Positions 25,230 to 37,470 of a stretch of 64,000 bases of DNA are shown in pieces. The stretch is from Corella eumyota. Its lineage: Eukaryota; Chordata; Ascidiacea; Phlebobranchia; Corellidae. Numbering within the stretch: the stretch's first letter is position 1; each line of letters opens with the position of its first letter. The stretch lies in contig OY720100.1 of the NCBI GenBank assembly GCA_963082875.1, positions 15,710,591 through 15,774,590 of the forward strand, written 5' to 3'. A program made the position numbers and the translations under genes. The notes under the pieces were generated by a model. The model saw nothing but the letters and a program-made list of their open reading frames with translations, had not been told where the DNA came from and did not search any database.

Positions 25230-26541
25230 TTGCATGGTTACCATAATACTAGAGCTTAGTTTATTTGTTTAATAAGTTTTACGTTTTTGTTATAGCGATT
25301 TTTAGTGCCTAATGACGTCTAATTTACAAGTATCGATTTTACCAAAGTCCAATAAAATGTATTTTAAAAAATATCGACTTTAATAGCACGTTAAAAAAAT
25401 TCAAAATTAAGAAAATTTTCTCAAGAAATTTTTGGCCTTTATTTTCCTTTTATTCGGATATAATATTAGAATTTAAAAGGGGAATAATTGGTAAACTAAT
25501 CACCAATATACGATCAGGAAATTACAATCTAATTAACCCTTGTGGAAAGATTGAGCTAAATATTAGTTCAGTTCTATAAACCACGACGTTAAATATGCAG
25601 TAGGGGAAGAAACCAATTAAAGTTCGCTCAAATCTTTCGCTTTTACAGACGACTGGGCATTTAATCAATAAAGATTGCAAGCTTTCTTAGCTAAAATCTC
25701 ATTAAAAACAGACATATCCGTCCCGCTGTTTGTAATAATAGGGCTAAGCTTAATGCTTATATCCTTTGTAGCAACTTTGTTACAATATAGGATATCCCGC
25801 CCCGAAGTCACGTGGTCTTACGTCACTTTTAATTAGTAACGCTATGCTGGATAAAAAACAAAACTTTTAATTTAATTTTAGAAAAAATTTTATGTAAATA
25901 AACATGTTATTTTTATGTAATTTTTACCGAACAAGAACTACTAAACAAAAGTTTAACGTTCTGAGATATTTATTTAAAAATTTTAATTAAAAAAGTGTGT
26001 TTTTTGGTTTTACTTAATAAGTTTTAAAGGTCGTTCAATCCAAAAAAAACAATCTGAAAATACTTAAAATAAGGTGTTTTCACAAAAAATGAAATTAAAA
26101 ATGAGCTGTTATTTTTAGCATGGACCTTAATCAAAACAATGGTGAAGATTGCCAGGTGTTAATTTCAGCTAAGTAATCTAACTGCCATGCGGTTTGGGTA
26201 ATTGACAAGATAACGTCACAAGCAAAAATGCTGTATTATGGAAATTAATAATAACGCCATTATTATATGTTAATTTTTGTGTTTACAATTTTACGGATAA
26301 ATGCAATATACAGCAAACAAGATGCTTCACTTGCAGACCACCTATGTTTTTAATACTTTATTTCATGCCAAGCGTTTTTCAACATTCTAACACTACGTAA
26401 CCTTCACGAAAAAGAGAAGTGTGAAAAATAATAAAGAAACCTAGCCTCGGCTAAAGAGTGAGAGAAAATAAATTCTCTCTTCGGCCAAAGTTTACGTTCG
26501 GCCGAAATGTCGAGTAGTAAAAATAACGGCCTGAGCTCCGC

Positions 26542-26569
26542 CAGACTGCCTGGCGCCTTACAGCACCTG
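26542..26569 (+). promoter_or_regulatory. composite SMAD/E-box element, site 6
   Basis: CAGAC (26542-26546), N5, GGCGCC (26552-26557), N6, CACCTG (26564-26569). Confidence 0.75.
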
Positions 26570-27680
26570 TAAATACAAGCGAACAGTTAAAAGCTAGCTC
26601 ATTAACTCGGTGAACACACAGATTTTGAGCCTGTTTTTTAACAGGTGCCATGATGATTCTGCTCTTCAAAGCTGTTACTGCACGTGGCTGCTATTTACGC
26701 TTAAACGTGTAAACAACAAGTTAGTGAATTGACACATTATATCACAGGGTCGTTATTCATTTCCCTATGTATTAATAATCGTTACACCGAGGTTCAGTAG
26801 CCTAAAAATATGTTTTTATGATTAGCTAGGCTTTCATAAACCTCGTTAAATTTGTTTACTTCGTAAAAGTTTTTAGTGTTGCCAAAATTTTTCTAAATTA
26901 AAAAACCAAAAAAAAAACTTTAGCAATAAAAATAGAAAATCTAAAAATAAACGTTTTTGTATTTTAAACTTGGTAAATTTGGATTTTAATTTTAGAATAT
27001 CCACAATATTTGTGTTGAATCTAAAAATACGTTGCTAATAAAATTACGACACTTACATAACGTACATCAATTACAGTTAATTTTACTTTCAGTTTTGCTT
27101 TAAAAGCGATAATTAGAACACCTGCTACTAATAAACTTTATTTATTTATGATTTCTCTTTAAAGTTAAACCTTAATTGGCCTTAATATGTGACCGAAGGG
27201 CTTTAAAAATGGCCGTTTTAGCAGGGTAACAATGCCTAAACTTTTGTCATTTAAGCTGATTGTTTAAACACGTGACATATGGTAGCCTATGGTCAAAACT
27301 AACATAATTGTGTACCCAGCGATAATAAACAAACAAGACAAGATGGATTCAACAACTTTTCTAACGTTTTAGGCCGAAATGTACACAAAAATCGGCCTAC
27401 ATGAAACGGTAGCAAGAAATCGCCTAACTGTGAATGTTTGAACGATATTGTTTTGTTCTTTTTACGAGTATATCGAAGCTAAACAGCTGACCACTTTGCT
27501 TGTTCAGCCAAGTTTAATCAGCTGATTATTGAGCAAATTTGAACGACAAGTAGCTGCGAAAAGTCGTGTTTATTTTACACATTCAGTTATTTAAGCAGCT
27601 AGTTTCAAGTTGAACAAAATCTCTAAATCTTTATCGATTAGCAAAATTAACTAAAGTAAATTGTTTAAAATTATTATTTT

Positions 27681-27860
27681 TTGGGTTTGGTGACCATGCC
27701 ATAACATACTTAAAATCTTTATGTAAACATTAATACTTTTGGCATGTTTTAAATCATTAAATTGATTTTTTCATTTTTTCCCGTCGCATTGTTGTAATAT
27801 TAATTGTATATCGTATTTATTATTTACTTTTATCAATGTGCGAAAAATCAAAATAAAAAA
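27681..27860 (+). repeat. ~180 bp dispersed repeat, copy 2
   Basis: Closest to copy 4 at 60446; shares GTCGCATTGTTGTAATA and TTATCAATGTGCGAAAAA. Confidence 0.8.
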
Positions 27861-28183
27861 ATTTAAACATATATTTATATACGGATCGGTTATAAAAAGG
27901 AATATTTTTAATAGAAAAAAAACGCCAAATTTGGGCTAAAATCACGTTTTCTATGAAAGGTTTAGACCGCCTTTAGAAACCGCCATTTACTACCGAAATT
28001 GATATTGTAAAATCACGAATTAGGACCAATTTTATTATTTTGTAACTTCCCAATTCCAAAGTATTGAGAAACAGAAATGTAATCATTCAAAATAGTCTAT
28101 GACGTAGTTATTATATGATACTGTTAAATAACACCTGTGAAAATCGTCATTAACGGAAATTTTTTGGTAAAACTATAAATAAG

Positions 28184-28191
28184 TGACGTCA
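28184..28191. promoter_or_regulatory. CRE-like palindrome TGACGTCA
   Basis: Exact 8-bp site, context AAGTGACGTCACAT. Confidence 0.4.
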
Positions 28192-28740
28192 CATATATTT
28201 TTACGTTTACTAAATCTGTTATTTTTAAGGTATTTTTTCTATTTTTATTTTTAAAATAAACCGAGATCCGTAAATCAAATAATATTTACAATTAGGGGTT
28301 TTATTTGAACATTTTATATAGCACAACTAAGCAGTTGTTTTTCTTAAATAATTTCAAACAATATTCACAAAAAAAATATTTTTTATTTTATTTTTTATAA
28401 TTTAAATAATCTTTCAAAAAAACAAAATTAAAATTCTTGAAAAAATTCCCATTTTTTTTCAACGTAAAACCTAGGTTTTAAAATCAAAACAATCGAAAAA
28501 ACGCAACTCCTTTATTCGCCAACCGGTAGCTTGGCCAAACAGAAGCTAAAGTATTCAAGCAATCACCAATGTGTTTGTTTAAGTGTGGGAGCACGCGAAC
28601 ACAGGTGTTCTGAGGTAAAAACAAAGCGTTCGAGCCCGGCACCTTGGCGCCGGTGAGTTAACATAGCGAAAGTGTGGACGCCTTAGTTACCTAAACCGGA
28701 TAAACAAAGCAAAAAATATTCGAAAATGACGACATTTTTT

Positions 28741-28990
28741 TTGTAATCTTTATCCTCGACGTGGAAGGTTAAATGCGCGACCTAAACATAGAGTAACCTG
28801 TGTCAGTTTGGAATATTATAGATTATAATTGCCCGATAGTTGCGCTGCTGATTAAGTGCTGGCTTAGCAAAAGTATATATTATATAAAGTGCCTTACATA
28901 AGGGCGCTATAGCATGAGAGCAGTGGGGATCAACCACACGACCTCATGTGGTGTAGCAAATGTTCTTACCACTACACAACGCTGCCAGTT
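28741..28990 (-). mobile_element. tRNA-derived SINE
   Basis: Head (minus strand GGCAGCGTTGTGTAGTGGT), body and the end CACGTCGAGGATAAAGAT all recognisable, with a short internal deletion in the CCCAGTCTCGAG part. Confidence 0.85.
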
Positions 28991-29204
28991 TTATAACTTC
29001 AAATTGAAAAAAAATTATAAAATGAAAACTTAATTAAAACTTTTATTATTTATTTGTGTTTAGTTGCCTTACAACAGGATTTAAAACAATTCACGATTGT
29101 CTTAAAACATCTGCAATTTCCTATCGATCCCCAATCATAATAATAATAAATCTAAGCGCCGCGGTTAGAACAATCGTTCGCGCGAATAAAACAAAACAAT
29201 ATAG

Positions 29205-29267
29205 TGACGTCACAAACCTAGTCTTCCCACGCGCAAAGCATCTGACTTCAGTAGCATTGTGACGTCA
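29205..29267. promoter_or_regulatory. pair of TGACGTCA sites
   Basis: Exact sites at 29205-29212 and 29260-29267, 55 bp apart start to start (five to six helical turns). Confidence 0.45.
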
Positions 29268-31139
29268 TAATTCTCGAGGGGGGAATTTAGGATTCCCGCC
29301 CTAACCAGCGATAAACGGTTTAGCAATAACGTTTTGTAATGTCCTGGTGTAAGGCGATGAGACAGACTGAAAACTTTGGTTCACAAGATTCGCATGGGAC
29401 CGGCACTTGCATTAAAGCTAAAACAGCTGACTTCACACGGCAAATACTAAAGGAAAATAACCAAAACTTTACAAATTTCATCGATTATTTTAAGTAAATT
29501 CAGTTAACGCACGTGGTTATCGATTTTGAGAATTGGAATGCAAATTGTTTAAATATGGTGGGAAAAAAATTGTGAGAATTTAACGGTAATTATTTTAATC
29601 GATATATTTATTTAATTAGCTCAGCGGTAATTTAGTTGACTTATATATAAGTTAAATCGATTATACAAAAATATTTGAATACCAAACAGAGATTAACGAA
29701 AATTTCCTAAATTTTTCTAAAATATAAATACTACGTAACTTTCTTTTTTATTCAATTTATTGTGTAAATGATAAATTAAAAAAAAATTAATGTGAATTAT
29801 GGTAACTTTTAAAAATGCAATTTACTTTATTTAAAATTTATATTTAACATAATTTAACATTTATATTGCCTCTATATACTAATATTCGTTTTTGTAAATA
29901 TATCCGAAAACTTTATTAATACTTTATAAAATTTTCGCCCTGATCCTAATATTTATGGCTCTTTGCTGCCAGCTGCCGACAACAAAAACACACATAAAAA
30001 AACATTTTAAAGGCACGTTTCTTTTAGAATTTATAAATTCGTACAAGACACTGTCATATTAATATTCAAGATATTTTAAAGTTTATATTAACTTGTATAG
30101 TAATTTTTAAACAAAACAATATACTAAAATAACTAATCAATATTTAAAAAAATAGTGTTTTTTTTAACATATGACTTATTGGCATGTTTTGTGCTGTAAA
30201 ATTATATATAAACTACTGTATTAGTTCAAAAAAAAAACAATTTAACACCAAATTTTATAATTTTTTCTTATTTTAATTATATCATTATACTAAATAATAA
30301 AGAAAAAATTACATATAAGGTACATAGGTCCAACATACTCATAAAAAGACTTAAGCGTTGTAATCGATTTTAGTAAACAACATTTGTTAAAGTATTGGCT
30401 AATATTTCGTGTTTGACAGATTGTAACGACGCATGCTTTACGCTGGCTTACTATTAAATATGCCCCAAGAGACTGGCCTTAGCAGATGCTTATATATATT
30501 AACCGTTGACTTAAATTAACGGTTTGAGAATTGTTTTGGCTCGACCGTGAATTTAAATTTGGCGCCAAAATTTAAAAAATAACTGTTGCAGAATATTAAG
30601 TGCTATAAAAACAATATTTTAAAATATTTTTTAATTAAATAGTTATAAAAAAAATATTTAACAGTTTTTATTATATATATAATTAATCCTTTTTTGCTTA
30701 TGCTAGTCTTATATTGTTTTATTGGCTGTCTATAAATTTAAAAACATAATTAAAACAATTTAATATGGGTCAAAGATTTAAATTAGTTTTATTGCCTTTC
30801 TTTGCATACAATAAATATTTGAAAACATTCGTTTTTATTAGTTTATTTTTTAGATTATTTGCATCTGAGTAAACAGTATTTTTACTTTGTTGTTTATACA
30901 GGTTTTTATTACGTCTTTTTTTGCAATTTTTGTTTATGTAACTGTTTTATTTTACGTTTAAAATTTGTTTTTTTAATTATCGAATTGTTGCAATTTTTTT
31001 GGTTTAATTAGTTGTTTTGTTTTACTTTTAAAATTTACCCTTTTTTAAATTGTTTTGTTGTTGTGATATTTTGTTAGTATCTTTTTTAGTAGTAGAATAT
31101 TACAAATATAAATACAACTAATTTTAATTTTAATTTTGT

Positions 31140-31145
31140 TTTATT
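31140..31145 (-). terminator. candidate polyadenylation signal of Id-3
   Basis: Minus-strand AATAAA about 230 bp after the Id-3 stop. The surroundings are A/T-rich, so chance occurrence is possible. Confidence 0.4.
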
Positions 31146-31305
31146 TTTTTCTGAACTTTTTACAAAACAACGATTGGCAATGCAAAATAAAACAAAACAA
31201 ATAAAATAAAAAATAAAAATATTAAAAAAATAAAATTTTTTTCGCTCCCCGCGAATTCTCGAAATAAATCGACATTTGTAATTTCCCCTCCAGTTGCTAA
31301 GCAAG

Positions 31306-31329
31306 TGACGTCACAACCATATGACGTCA
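31306..31329. promoter_or_regulatory. tandem TGACGTCA sites just 3' of Id-3
   Basis: Exact sites at 31306-31313 and 31322-31329, 16 bp apart, within 70 bp of the Id-3 stop. They would lie in the 3' UTR. Confidence 0.45.
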
Positions 31330-31371
31330 TCAGGTTGTGAGACCGATGTCACCGGAATTTGGAACAATTGT

Positions 31372-31710
31372 TCAGTGAACCGTAGCTGGCACGTTGCTAT
31401 AGAAACAGCCGGATGGTTGGACATTACCGGAGCAGATGTTGCTGTTTTCGTTGATTGCCTCTTTGTCTAACACCGACCACAAGTCGTGGATATAAAAAAT
31501 AGCATGTTGAATAATATCCAATGAATCAGTTGTTGTATCGTCGGTGAGTGTCGGTACTGTTGCCTTTAATTTTGAGAGCAAATTATCGATGGTGGAGTCG
31601 TCAGTTTTTCGTAAAATTTTAACCGATTTTTTTGCGATAGAGTAATCCTTTTTAGCTGGTGATTTGCTAGAATTTTTCATAGCGTTGGTGCTTCGAACTG
31701 CCTTAACCAT
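31372..31710 (-). CDS. ID: Id-type helix-loop-helix protein (Id-3), intronless
   Basis: 112 residues in a single exon. The HLH is at about 40-82: STIDNLLSKLKATVPTL, loop with TDDTTTD, then SLDIIQHAIFYIHDLWSVL. Helix 2 (AIFYIHDL) is shared with Id-1, so these two are the closest pair. No basic DNA-binding region precedes the HLH. The start MVKA at 31710 matches the other two Id genes. An in-frame ATG at 31785 would add 25 residues, but it lies only about 10 nt past the expected transcription start and has no counterpart in the paralogues. The Lys-rich N-terminal part (SPAKKDYSIAKKS) differs from Id-1. Confidence 0.93.
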   Translation of the reverse strand: MVKAVRSTNAMKNSSKSPAKKDYSIAKKSVKILRKTDDSTIDNLLSKLKATVPTLTDDTTTDSLDIIQHAIFYIHDLWSVLDKEAINENSNICSGNVQPSGCFYSNVPATVH

Positions 31711-31820
31711 TTTGCTGTTTAAATATATATTTCTATCAAGCTTTGCAGTTAATAAATGTTCTATTGCTGTTGTTATAATAGGCAAGATTGCGATATGATT
31801 GAAAGTGGTCGCGTGCGGGT

Positions 31821-31827
31821 ATTTATA
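31821..31827 (-). promoter_or_regulatory. TATA box of Id-3
   Basis: Minus-strand TATAAAT in GGGTATAAATACCC, about 111 bp before the ATG at 31710. Confidence 0.7.
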
Positions 31828-33278
31828 CCCCCTAACTGCCTTCTTCTTTTCCTACTTGCTCTATGTTTTACGACTTCGTTCCCACAGCAGATAAACGCTC
31901 CTATCCCGTCGTCTGCTCGTTTCTATTGTCACAAACAAAAGGCGAATGGCGTTAAACAGCTAATGCGATTAAAAAATCGTTCTTGCGCATGATAACAGTC
32001 AAATGAAGTCCAGCTGTGTGCCCAAAATACTGCATCCTTCTACTACAAGGTTACAGACGTTAGGTTGCTATCAATAGATAGCCTTGTCAAACGATACAGA
32101 CTTAAATACATCGAAAACTTCCCGTGTTAACTTTGTTATGACACAGTCAATACAACGTGAAACTTGTACGATTTGAAAGCACGATCTTGGTCTGTATTTA
32201 CATATTGTTTGAGTAGTTTATTTGTTTATATACACGTGTATATATATTGTTTTATACAACACTAACTCGGTAAGTTAAGTCTAGATCTAAATGAAATTAT
32301 ATTCGCTCAATCGTTAAAACTTGAATTTCGATTTTTAAGAAAATAAATCGTGGATAATTTAAACTAGTAGATGTCTGTTAATATGTTTTTTTTAGCTTTC
32401 AAATTATCATTAAAATACAGCTGCTGATTAATTACAAAAATCATGGAAAAAAACAACCCAGTCGTTAAAACGAATTTTTTACGACTTCACTCTATCCGTT
32501 CTGTTATTCTCATTCGCAAGCCACCTGCATAATAATATAACACATACACAGTACTATAAGGTGTATACAGTACATGATGCTATAACTAGTCACCAGTCGT
32601 TTTTGTACATCATTCCCACGATGTTCTTAGTCGTATAAAGCAGCATGACAAATGCAATTGACATGCATGCTGCTGTTAGGACATAATAAAAAACCTTTGA
32701 CGTTTATTAAGACCGTGATTTTTAGAGCTTAAATAACCTGTTTGCCTTTGAGAATGGTGTCATTGGAAATTGATTTAAAAATGAGTTTAGTTAAAAGTGT
32801 TTTTTCACATGGGTATTAACCTATTGGAAGTCTCAAGCAACAGGTTGTTTATATATATATATATATAAATAAAATTATGATTAGGTACTTTATGATAAAA
32901 AAACATTTAAAAAAATCCAATAATTTTAATTTCAAACTAAAATACAAACAACAAATAATAAACACATTATTTTACTTCTATATATTTTTCGTATTGACTT
33001 TTCAACGTACATTTCAATCCATCAATATTCAAGTAACATTACATATTAAGCATACCAACTGTCAACCAACAGTTGCACAATATGCTCTGTTAAATTATTT
33101 TTTAAATTTGACCGTATGCTTTTTAGTAGTGTATGCATATGGTATAATAGAATAGCATACGGGTATTCTATTGGGACATGCGTTATAATAAAATAATATA
33201 TATATATTTATTGGTGTTTTAACATAATAATTATTAAAAACAAAACTTCTATATAGGCTGTGTTTAATATATATTTTT

Positions 33279-33450
33279 ATTTTTTTTTGCGCATTATTAA
33301 ATGTAATAAAAAGTAATATTTACTATGAATATTACATTAATGCGACGGGAAAAATGACAAAATCAATTTAATGATTTAAAAAATGCCATAGATATTAAAG
33401 TTTTTACAAAGATTTTATAGTATATTATAGCATGGTCACCAAAACCCAGT
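33279..33450 (-). repeat. ~180 bp dispersed repeat, copy 3
   Basis: Minus-strand copy: GGGTTTTGGTGACCATGC..., AAATCATTAAATTGATTTTG, and TGCGCAAAAA near the end. Confidence 0.75.
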
Positions 33451-34314
33451 AGTCCATCCAAAAAAATGGGATTTTATATATATATATATGGAGTTTATTA
33501 CAAAAACGTTAGAAATAAATTGTTATAACAAAATTAACGCAAAACTAAATTGGTTTACTATTGAAAATAACGAATTTTTTTAAAGCCCGCCAAAATCAAA
33601 ATTATCGAATTTTTTAACACAACATACACATGTGTTCATCGAGCAAAATTAAACGACATACGCTTTTCGCTTCAATCTCTGGAAATCGTTAATGTGCTTG
33701 TAGTGTTAGGCAGCTGTACAATAAGTACATAAGGTACTAGATATAAGAATACTCAACATTTGTCTTGCGCAAGTCGATCGACCCACGGGCCGCCGGGCAG
33801 CTGTATCGCATATGGACATATTTAATGAAATCGTTTAATAAAATTTTGAATTTGCCGCGCAATTTTAGATTCACTCTAGCGTGACAATTTAAAATGATGA
33901 CGTTGAAATATTTTTAACATATGTTTTTAAATATATTATGTCATAATTTAGGTTAGAATAATTTATTTATTATTTGGTATTTTTTTTAAGTTTTAAAAAT
34001 AAAATATTTGTTATTAAACATAATTTATAAATAATTATTTAAAATATACAAAACTAAACCCAAAAACCTCTTTCGTTCGTTAAGGTTTAAAAAAGGATAA
34101 TAAACCTACGCTTAAAAACAAACAAAAATTCGAAAAATGCTTTGCCGCTAGTGGGGGATGTTAAGCTACTTTCTGTAAATTCAATTCTACGCACACGACA
34201 AACAGTTTTACAGAATTTTTTTAACAAATTAAGTTACCAATGTCAAATCAATGGTTAAAATTTGTAATAAAGTTAATAAATGTAGGCTTTGTTAACTGAA
34301 ATCTTGTTAAATTT

Positions 34315-34597
34315 TAAATTTTCCGGTAAAGACGACTTCCTTTCGACCTAATAAGATACCACTTCCCAGGGGAGGCTGTAAAATAAACGTTCAACGGTTG
34401 TAGGAAGTTGCGATTTCCAAATGTTGCATTAAACGACCTTAAAACAGACTTTGATTAAAAAACGGCAGTTTACAGCTTCCTAGTTATTTTCATTTACAAC
34501 CCTTTCCGTGATTTAAAGATGCCGCCCGCTTGTATTACATATGTTTGTGACGTAACAATAAAAGCGGGCGACTTTCGACACCTTTACACAATAACAA
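34315..34597 (-). repeat. 283 bp element, right copy (inverted partner of 20908-21190)
   Basis: Reverse-complement match to 20908-21190 over its full length, retaining the GCCCGCTT/AAGCGGGC dyad, TTACGTCAC and the CAACGGTTGTAGGAAGTT stretch. It lies about 2.6 kb upstream of Id-3. Confidence 0.9.
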
Positions 34598-37470
34598 TAA
34601 CATCTATAACGACGGTAATTGTTAAGTTACACTTACACCATAAAACAGTAGGTTAACCTAGTTTATTATTGTAATAATTAAATTGCCCTTAACAGTATAA
34701 ATAAATGTTTCTTTTAAATTACTATTAGATCATGATTTTATAAATAGAGAAATAATGTAAGATTTTTTTAATTAGTAAGACTGGTGAACAGGTATTTTAA
34801 TCTAATGAAAAAATTTGATTGTTAATTAAAAACCGACATAACCACTTACATATTTCCTTTTCAATTGTCTACAAAAATCTATTTTAATTTTAACACATTT
34901 AATTAAAAATTTTGCTTACCTTTCTATATATTATTACAAATCGGTTGTAAAATTGAATAAAATCCATTACATTTTTGACATGCTTTATTAAAGCTAAATT
35001 AAAATACTTACTACTGGGTTGAATTTTAATAAATTTAAAACTTAATTAAGCCTTTTAACTATTTAAGCGAAAAAGAATTTTTTTAAAAAAGCGCGCGGGC
35101 AAGTTTTGCGCTTTGCCTAAAATCAAAAATTGTTAAAGGCGAATTTGTTAAAATCCAAGCTTTTTTTCAAATTTGGATGTTACTTTTTTTTCGTTTAACG
35201 GCCTTGTTATATTTTACTTAAAAAACCATGTATAAATTTTTAAAAACTTTGATATTTTTTTCAACTATGACATTGCCTCTATTATATAGATTATCGGGTC
35301 ATTATGCTATTATCTGTATTCGTAAGCGTAATTAATAAAGAAGTATTCTATATTATAAAATAATTTAAAATTTTTTTTCAAAAATTCAAATTTTTTAAAT
35401 GTTTTAAATAAAGCTTGTTATTAATACAGTTCTCTAAAAATTGGAAACCCTAAATTTCAAGATATGTAAAATTTTAAAAGTACAATATATTTTAAATATT
35501 GGGATTATGAAATTATAATAAATGAGAATTCTTATTATCAAGTTAGGGTTGGGTTGCTTATGTAACCGTAAAAAAATGAAGGCTTCGATGCGTTTTATAA
35601 AAACTGTAACTTGACCCCTTTTTAAATTAAGAATTCTTCAACAAATGTCTTGTGTTATGCTATTGTTACGTCATCATTAATATATGTTGACAACCAAATA
35701 AGGAATAAAGCCAATATATTTTTACCAATTTTCAATATAAAATTATGATTAATTTTTTTCAGTTCAACTAACTACAAAATAACCTAACTTCCCTTTCATT
35801 TGGCCACGAATAACAGCAGTCGACATCATTTTGAAGTTTAATAACTTCCATATAACTATATAGCCAACTTTCAACAAAGCACAAAAAACAATTAATAACC
35901 TGGGTATAGCAAACTGTTGTAACTCGAAACCAGCAGTTTTTTTCCATAGCAAAGGGAGCGTATGCTCGCTGTACCTTAATACAACAATATTGGTAAATTT
36001 GAGCGCGTTATACTGAACGAATGTTTTATATATTTAAATAGTAGACAGCTAAAAAAAGTTATATTTTAATAGAAGACAGTTAAATGAAGTTATACTAATT
36101 TATCTTAATAAATTTAGACAGCTAATAAAACTATATTATTAACACAAAGATGCTATATATATACAGTTTCTAAATGCTTTAGTTATAAATCAATTAGGGA
36201 GTAAATTTTGTAATTTTTTTGTGTGTAATTTTCAATGTTTTACAATTCAAAGTACCTAAACTGAATTAACCTCAAATTTCGCTAAAATGTTAGGCGTTGT
36301 TTACTAGAAAAAAGTGATTAAAATTGTGTATTACCGGGTTGTTGTGCAAGTTTTTTAATTTATAGCCTTATAAAGGACAGGATTGAGCTAGTGATAAACT
36401 TGATTTAAACTGTAGTGACGAGGTCTGGCGGAAGCTATTTCAAAAACAATTCGAAGCTCTTGAAAAGCGATTTGAAGTATGACGTAACAAAGGATTTACA
36501 AACGTAGCGACACAACGAAGATACAGCAGAGAGGCCAGCACTTGTACTTAGCGACCAGTTTCTTTGTTTTACATAAGCCAAGCGTAACTGTAGGCAAATA
36601 CAGAAGAAATACTTTACAAATTTTAAAATTAGAGAGCTAGCTTAGCGCGGTAATACCCTGAAAAACAAATTCGAAAATTCCTAAAAAGTTTTAGGTCAAT
36701 GCCTGCACTTGCCCGCGGCATTTCGCCGAACTGTTTGCAGTTACTTGACTTCTAAAAGCAAGATACCGTCAGATTAAGCAGTTAGTTGCGGTTGAGTAGG
36801 GTTAAAAAGCTCTTAAAGTAAATGTATTTTACTGTTAACATAACAAGAATATTGATGTGAAGATTGTATTTTATATTTAATGCTAGTTAGCAATTCACTT
36901 TCTCTCTAAATATTGTTGAAATTTCGCTTAACACCTACGCATTAGTATAATATATTTAGAGATTAAAGAGAGAATTCTATATTGAATGGTATTGCAAATG
37001 TTTGTAACCGCAGTTAAAGAAATGCCTGTTTAAAATTTCCAACCTAGGATTAAATTCCCATCAATTTCTTTAAAGAATGAATAATTTAGTGGCACGTTTT
37101 TCCCCGTTGCTTCAATTCGCCACGCCTTAAACTTATATGTATTCTCTGCATGGGTTGGATTACTATTCAGATCTTACACTATACATTATACAGGGCCTTT
37201 TATATTAGAATTGAAAGTCTTGATATAACAGCTACCCTGTTTTTATTAAAGTTAACGCTCTCTTGAGACTTAAGCTAGCAGCATTGTTGGAATTCCTAGG
37301 GTTTAAAAGCTGTAACATAGGCTGTATATAAGTTTAACGTTCATATGTTAAGGTTAGGATGTAAGCTATACATTTTAAATTATCGTTAAAGCATGTTGTA
37401 TTATTGAAATGCGTTTTTTGCAGCAAAGTTAGGTTTTTTGTTAATTGAAAAAGGTTAAAAATAGTTGAAA

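Larger units (their letters stand above)
22538..31139. other. 8.6 kb non-coding region between tRNA-Lys and Id-3
   Basis: Short frames at 22.6, 24.1, 26.5 and 29.1 kb show no family features. It carries SMAD/E-box sites 5 and 6 (24827, 26542), a GTCACGTG cluster (24986-25039), TGACGTCA sites (25222, 28184, 29205, 29260), two copies of a ~180 bp dispersed repeat (24447, 27681) and one SINE (28741). The 29.6-31.3 kb part is very AT-rich. Confidence 0.6.
31830..37470. other. 5.6 kb non-coding region between Id-3 and the CD20-like array
   Basis: No coding exon recognised; frames at 32.9 and 35.8 kb show no family features. It contains a minus-strand copy of the ~180 bp repeat (33279-33450) and the right copy of the 283 bp inverted element (34315-34597). 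The rest is AT-rich, with short TATATA runs at about 32850 and 33475. Confidence 0.55.
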
